A DNA stretch of 64,000 nucleotides from Desulfosarcina widdelii (GTDB taxonomy: Bacteria; Desulfobacterota; Desulfobacteria; Desulfobacterales; Desulfosarcinaceae), in NCBI RefSeq assembly GCF_009688965.1, contig NZ_AP021875.1, positions 5,332,001 through 5,396,000 of the forward strand, given 5' to 3'. Of the stretch, positions 61,338 through 64,000 are shown in pieces. The first letter of the stretch is position 1. Each line of letters starts with the position of its first letter. The notes beneath the pieces are model-generated. The model did no database searches, was not told the DNA's origin, and saw nothing but the letters and a program-made list of their open reading frames with translations. Made by a program: the position numbers and the translations under genes.

Positions 61338-62641
61338 GGTTTTCGAATCTCCTGTGCAATGTTGTTGACCCGATCCATGATTTTGCGAATGTCCATGGTC
61401 AACAGCCGGCGGTCCTGAACCAGCGGTTGGCCGGATACGAAGACATGGCGAACATCTCTGCCGCCGGCCGCGTACACGATATGGGATTCGGGATGATACA
61501 TGGGCGTCAGGTGCGGTGTTCGGGTGTCCAGGACAACGACGTCGGCCTGTTTGCCGATTTCCAGAGAGCCGATGCTGTCGTACAGACCGATGGCCCGGGC
61601 GCCGTCGATGGTTCCCATTTTCAGCACGTCCAGGGCGCCCAACACCGTGGGGTCGCCGCTGGCCGCCTTGTGAAGCTTGGCGGCGGTGGCCATTTCGCCG
61701 AACAGATCCAGATCGTTGTTGCTGGCGCAGCCGTCGGTGCCCAGGCCCACCGGGATTCTCGCCGCACGCATGGCGGGCACCGGTGCGATTCCGGAGGCCA
61801 GCTTCATGTTGCTTTCCGGGCAGTGGACCACGGCGCATCCCCGGTCGCCCGCAATGGCGATGTCCCGGTCGTCCACCCAGACGCAGTGGGCCATGAGGGT
61901 GCGACGGTCGAGCAGGCCCAGGCTGTCCAGGTGGGCCACCGGGCTGAGTCCCTTTTCCTTAATTGAGCGCTCCCGCTCCTGGCGGGTCTCGGCCACGTGC
62001 ACTTGGAAGAGCAGGCCCATTTCATCGGCAGCGGCCTTGGCCGCTTTCAGGGTGGCGTCGCTGCAGGTGTATGGCGCATGACAGAAGATGGACGGGATGA
62101 TTCGGGGGCTTTCGGACAGCCAGTGCTTTGCGTATGCCTCGGCGTGGTCGATATTTTTTTTGGGGTCCGGCACACCGGGGGCCGGAAAATCGATCACGCC
62201 CTGGGCCAGCACGGCCCGCATGCCGGTTTCGGAAACGGCCCGAGCCACCTCGTTTTCGAGAAAATAGCCTCCGCAGCAGCAGGTGGTGCCCGAGAGCAGC
62301 ATTTCGGCGCAGGCCAGCAGGGTGCCCCAGCGGACGGTATCCGGGCGGATGAAGCGGGCTTCGGCCGGGAAGATGTGGTCGTTGAGCCACTCGGCCAGGG
62401 GCAGGTCGTCGGCCAGCCCCCGAAACAGCGTCATGGGCAGATGGGTGTGAGTGTTGACCAGGCCGGGCATGACGATACCGCCGGCAGCATCCACGGATTG
62501 CGGCACACCGGCAGGCGGCGCAACGGATTCGATGGCCCCGATGCATCCGTTGCGGATGCCGATCCATCCGGACGGAATGATCCGCATGCGCGCATCCATG
62601 GTCACCAGGGTGCCGTTGTGGATGACCGTATCGAATTCCAT
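61328..62641 (-). CDS. Amidohydrolase, MTA/SAH deaminase (MtaD) type, copy 1
   Basis: A protein of 437 residues. Zinc ligands are NTHTHLPMTLFRG, His in LFQVHVAETR, His in TLMAHCVWVD and Asp in GTDGCASNND; HCPESNMKLASG is the family signature. Such enzymes deaminate 5'-methylthioadenosine and S-adenosylhomocysteine. It overlaps the adenine deaminase gene and lies 1 bp after its paralogue, so the three form a salvage operon. Confidence 0.88.
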   Translation of the reverse strand: MEFDTVIHNGTLVTMDARMRIIPSGWIGIRNGCIGAIESVAPPAGVPQSVDAAGGIVMPGLVNTHTHLPMTLFRGLADDLPLAEWLNDHIFPAEARFIRPDTVRWGTLLACAEMLLSGTTCCCGGYFLENEVARAVSETGMRAVLAQGVIDFPAPGVPDPKKNIDHAEAYAKHWLSESPRIIPSIFCHAPYTCSDATLKAAKAAADEMGLLFQVHVAETRQERERSIKEKGLSPVAHLDSLGLLDRRTLMAHCVWVDDRDIAIAGDRGCAVVHCPESNMKLASGIAPVPAMRAARIPVGLGTDGCASNNDLDLFGEMATAAKLHKAASGDPTVLGALDVLKMGTIDGARAIGLYDSIGSLEIGKQADVVVLDTRTPHLTPMYHPESHIVYAAGGRDVRHVFVSGQPLVQDRRLLTMDIRKIMDRVNNIAQEIRKPWI

Positions 62642-62642
62642 G

Positions 62643-63956
62643 CTAACCGTTCCGGATCTCGTTGGCGATCTGGCGGGCGTCGGCCATGGTTTTTTCCAGG
62701 TCCAGGTGCAGCAGCCGGCGGTCTTTCATCAGCACCCGGCCGTTGACGATGGTGGCGGTGACATCGCTGCCCCCCACGGCGTAGACCAGATGGGATTCGG
62801 GCCGATACATGGGCGTCAGGTGGGGTCTGTTCGTATCGATGACGATGATGTCGGCTTTCTTCCCGCTTTCCAGGCTGCCCGTAATCCGGTCCAGTCCCAG
62901 GGCGCGCGCCCCGTCGATGGTGGCCATGTGCAGCACGGTGGCGGCATCCATCACCGTGGGATCCAGGCTGCTGGCCTTGTGCAGCTTGGCCGCCATGTCC
63001 ATCTCGGCGAACAGGTCGAGGTTGTTGTTGCTGGAACAGCCGTCCGTGCCCAGCCCGGTGCATATCCCACGGCGGATCAGCTCCGCCACCGGAGCGATGC
63101 CCGAAGCCAGCTTCATGTTGCTTTCCGGATTGTGGGAGACCTTGACGTCGTGTTCGGCCAGAAGGTCCATGTCTTCGTCGCTGAGCACCACGCAATGGCA
63201 GGCCAGCAGGTTCGGGGCCAGCACTCCCAGCTCGGCCAGGTGCCCCACCGGTGTGGCGCCGTATTTTTGCCGGACGTCTTCGACTTCTTTTCGGGTCTCG
63301 GAAAGATGAATAACCAGAGGAACTCGATTATCCCGTGCGATGTTGGCGGCCTCGGTCAACAGGTCCGGCGCACACAGGTACGGGGAGTGCGGTTCCACGG
63401 CGACGCTGACCAGGGGATCGTCTTTCCATGTGTCGATCAGGAGGCGGGTGCAGTCGAACCCCTTTTCGATCGGGCCGTAATTGGGCGACGGGAAATCGTA
63501 GAGCACCTCCCCCACCACGGCGCGCATGCCGGCTGCGGCGGCGGCGCGGGCCGCGGCCCCTTCGAACAGGTACATGTCGCAAAAGCAGGTGATGCCGGAC
63601 AGAATCATTTCCGCGCAGCCCAACAGGGTACCGGCATGGACCTTGTCCGCGTCCAGCAGGGCTTCGGCCGGGAAGATGTGGTCGTTGAGCCACTCGGCCA
63701 GGGGCAGATCGTCGGCCAATCCGCGGAACAGGGTCATGGCCGCGTGGGTGTGGGTGTTGACCAGGCCAGGCATGACGATGCCCCCGCACGCGTCGATGGT
63801 TTCTCTGGCCGGTGTCGCCCCCAGCTTGTCGGCCGGACCGATTGCCGCAATGGCATCGCCAATAATGGTTACGGCGCCATTTTCGAAGATGCGGTTTTGT
63901 GCGTCCATGGTGATGACCAGGCCGTTGGTGATCAGCAGGTCCGCTGTGGGGGTCAT
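62643..63956 (-). CDS. Amidohydrolase, MTA/SAH deaminase (MtaD) type, copy 2
   Basis: A protein of 437 residues, the same length as copy 1 and clearly paralogous (GLADDLPLAEWLNDHIFPAE is identical in both). Ligands are NTHTHAAMTLFRG, VIHLSETR, LLACHCVVLSD and GTDGCSSNNN. The signature is HNPESNMKLASG, where copy 1 has HCPESN. The substrate pocket segments differ (CDMYLFEG against CGGYFLEN), so the two may prefer different adenosine derivatives. Its ATG overlaps the stop of an upstream gene (ATGA). Confidence 0.88.
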   Translation of the reverse strand: MTPTADLLITNGLVITMDAQNRIFENGAVTIIGDAIAAIGPADKLGATPARETIDACGGIVMPGLVNTHTHAAMTLFRGLADDLPLAEWLNDHIFPAEALLDADKVHAGTLLGCAEMILSGITCFCDMYLFEGAAARAAAAAGMRAVVGEVLYDFPSPNYGPIEKGFDCTRLLIDTWKDDPLVSVAVEPHSPYLCAPDLLTEAANIARDNRVPLVIHLSETRKEVEDVRQKYGATPVGHLAELGVLAPNLLACHCVVLSDEDMDLLAEHDVKVSHNPESNMKLASGIAPVAELIRRGICTGLGTDGCSSNNNLDLFAEMDMAAKLHKASSLDPTVMDAATVLHMATIDGARALGLDRITGSLESGKKADIIVIDTNRPHLTPMYRPESHLVYAVGGSDVTATIVNGRVLMKDRRLLHLDLEKTMADARQIANEIRNG

Positions 63957-64000
63957 GGGGCCGCTCCGGTCGGGATCCGGGCGACTACCGAACGGATCAG
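63953..64000 (-). CDS. C-terminal end of an upstream gene, cut by the window edge
   Basis: The frame LIRSVVARIPTGAAP ends in a TGA that overlaps the ATG of the second MtaD-like gene by 4 bp, the same coupling seen elsewhere in this operon. Only 15 residues are visible, too few to name. A methylthioadenosine phosphorylase or another salvage enzyme would fit the context, but this is a guess. Confidence 0.4.
   Translation of the reverse strand: MIRSVVARIPTGAAP

Overview
The window reads as chromosomal DNA of a high-GC sulfate-reducing bacterium of the Desulfobacterota, probably Desulfobacterales (Desulfosarcina or Desulfatitalea type). This rests on gene content: desulfoferrodoxin, rubrerythrin, several rubredoxins, an FprA/ROO flavodiiron protein, cytochrome bd, a small multiheme cytochrome c, numerous Fe-S proteins and sigma-54 regulators. 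No rRNA, tRNA, CRISPR array, transposase or phage gene was seen. Coding density is high, and many junctions are ATGA overlaps.

Layout. 1-5.2 kb: 3' end of a FapA/DUF342 protein, an Fe-S protein, and a surface pair made of a pentapeptide-repeat lipoprotein and a fibronectin-like protein. 5.2-11.5 kb: a tolC-MFP-RND efflux operon, minus strand. 11.5-23.4 kb: an almost uninterrupted minus-strand oxygen and peroxide defence island (zinc-ribbon proteins, ferritin-like protein, TlpA-like and AhpC-like proteins, rubrerythrin, desulfoferrodoxin, rubredoxin-like protein, flavodoxin, CydAB, triheme cytochrome, fused flavoprotein, two rubredoxins, FprA, ferredoxin, DsrE-like protein). 23.9-30.7 kb: plus-strand Tpx, VOC protein, thioredoxin 2, an epimerase, a SagB-type double nitroreductase, PRPP synthetase, an MBL protein and a PIN-like protein. 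31.4-37.2 kb: an alcohol dehydrogenase leading into an AmmeMemoRadiSam cluster (Memo-AMMECR1 fusion, membrane spermidine-synthase-like protein, radical SAM enzyme). Both soluble members carry export-type N-termini. 37.2-47.2 kb: signalling genes, including two complex histidine kinases, an ECF sigma/anti-sigma pair, a candidate tiny selenoprotein, and a QseE-QseG-QseF-like kinase/lipoprotein/sigma-54 activator operon facing a sigma-54 promoter with phased repeats. 47.5-51.6 kb: a surface Fn3/anchor protein, MobB, a lone receiver and a GalT/HIT-like protein. 51.9-59.6 kb: one 2590-residue iterative polyketide synthase with the enediyne-PKS order KS-AT-ACP-KR-DH-PPTase and two C-terminal hot-dog thioesterase domains. 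59.6-64 kb: adenine deaminase and two tandem MTA/SAH-deaminase-type amidohydrolases, forming a purine and methylthioadenosine salvage block.

Many intergenic gaps are filled by long imperfect palindromes. One 154-bp family occurs twice (1479-1632 and 9861-10014). Four unrelated ones lie at 23609-23704, 24515-24667, 29277-29463 and 47223-47422, and a smaller hairpin lies at 12307-12349.

The best candidates for something undescribed are the stand-alone enediyne-type synthase fused to its own thioesterases, the apparently extracytoplasmic AmmeMemoRadiSam cluster, and the 54-residue membrane selenoprotein candidate with a SECIS-like hairpin just ahead of an ECF sigma gene. All function calls come from reading motifs; no database search was possible.
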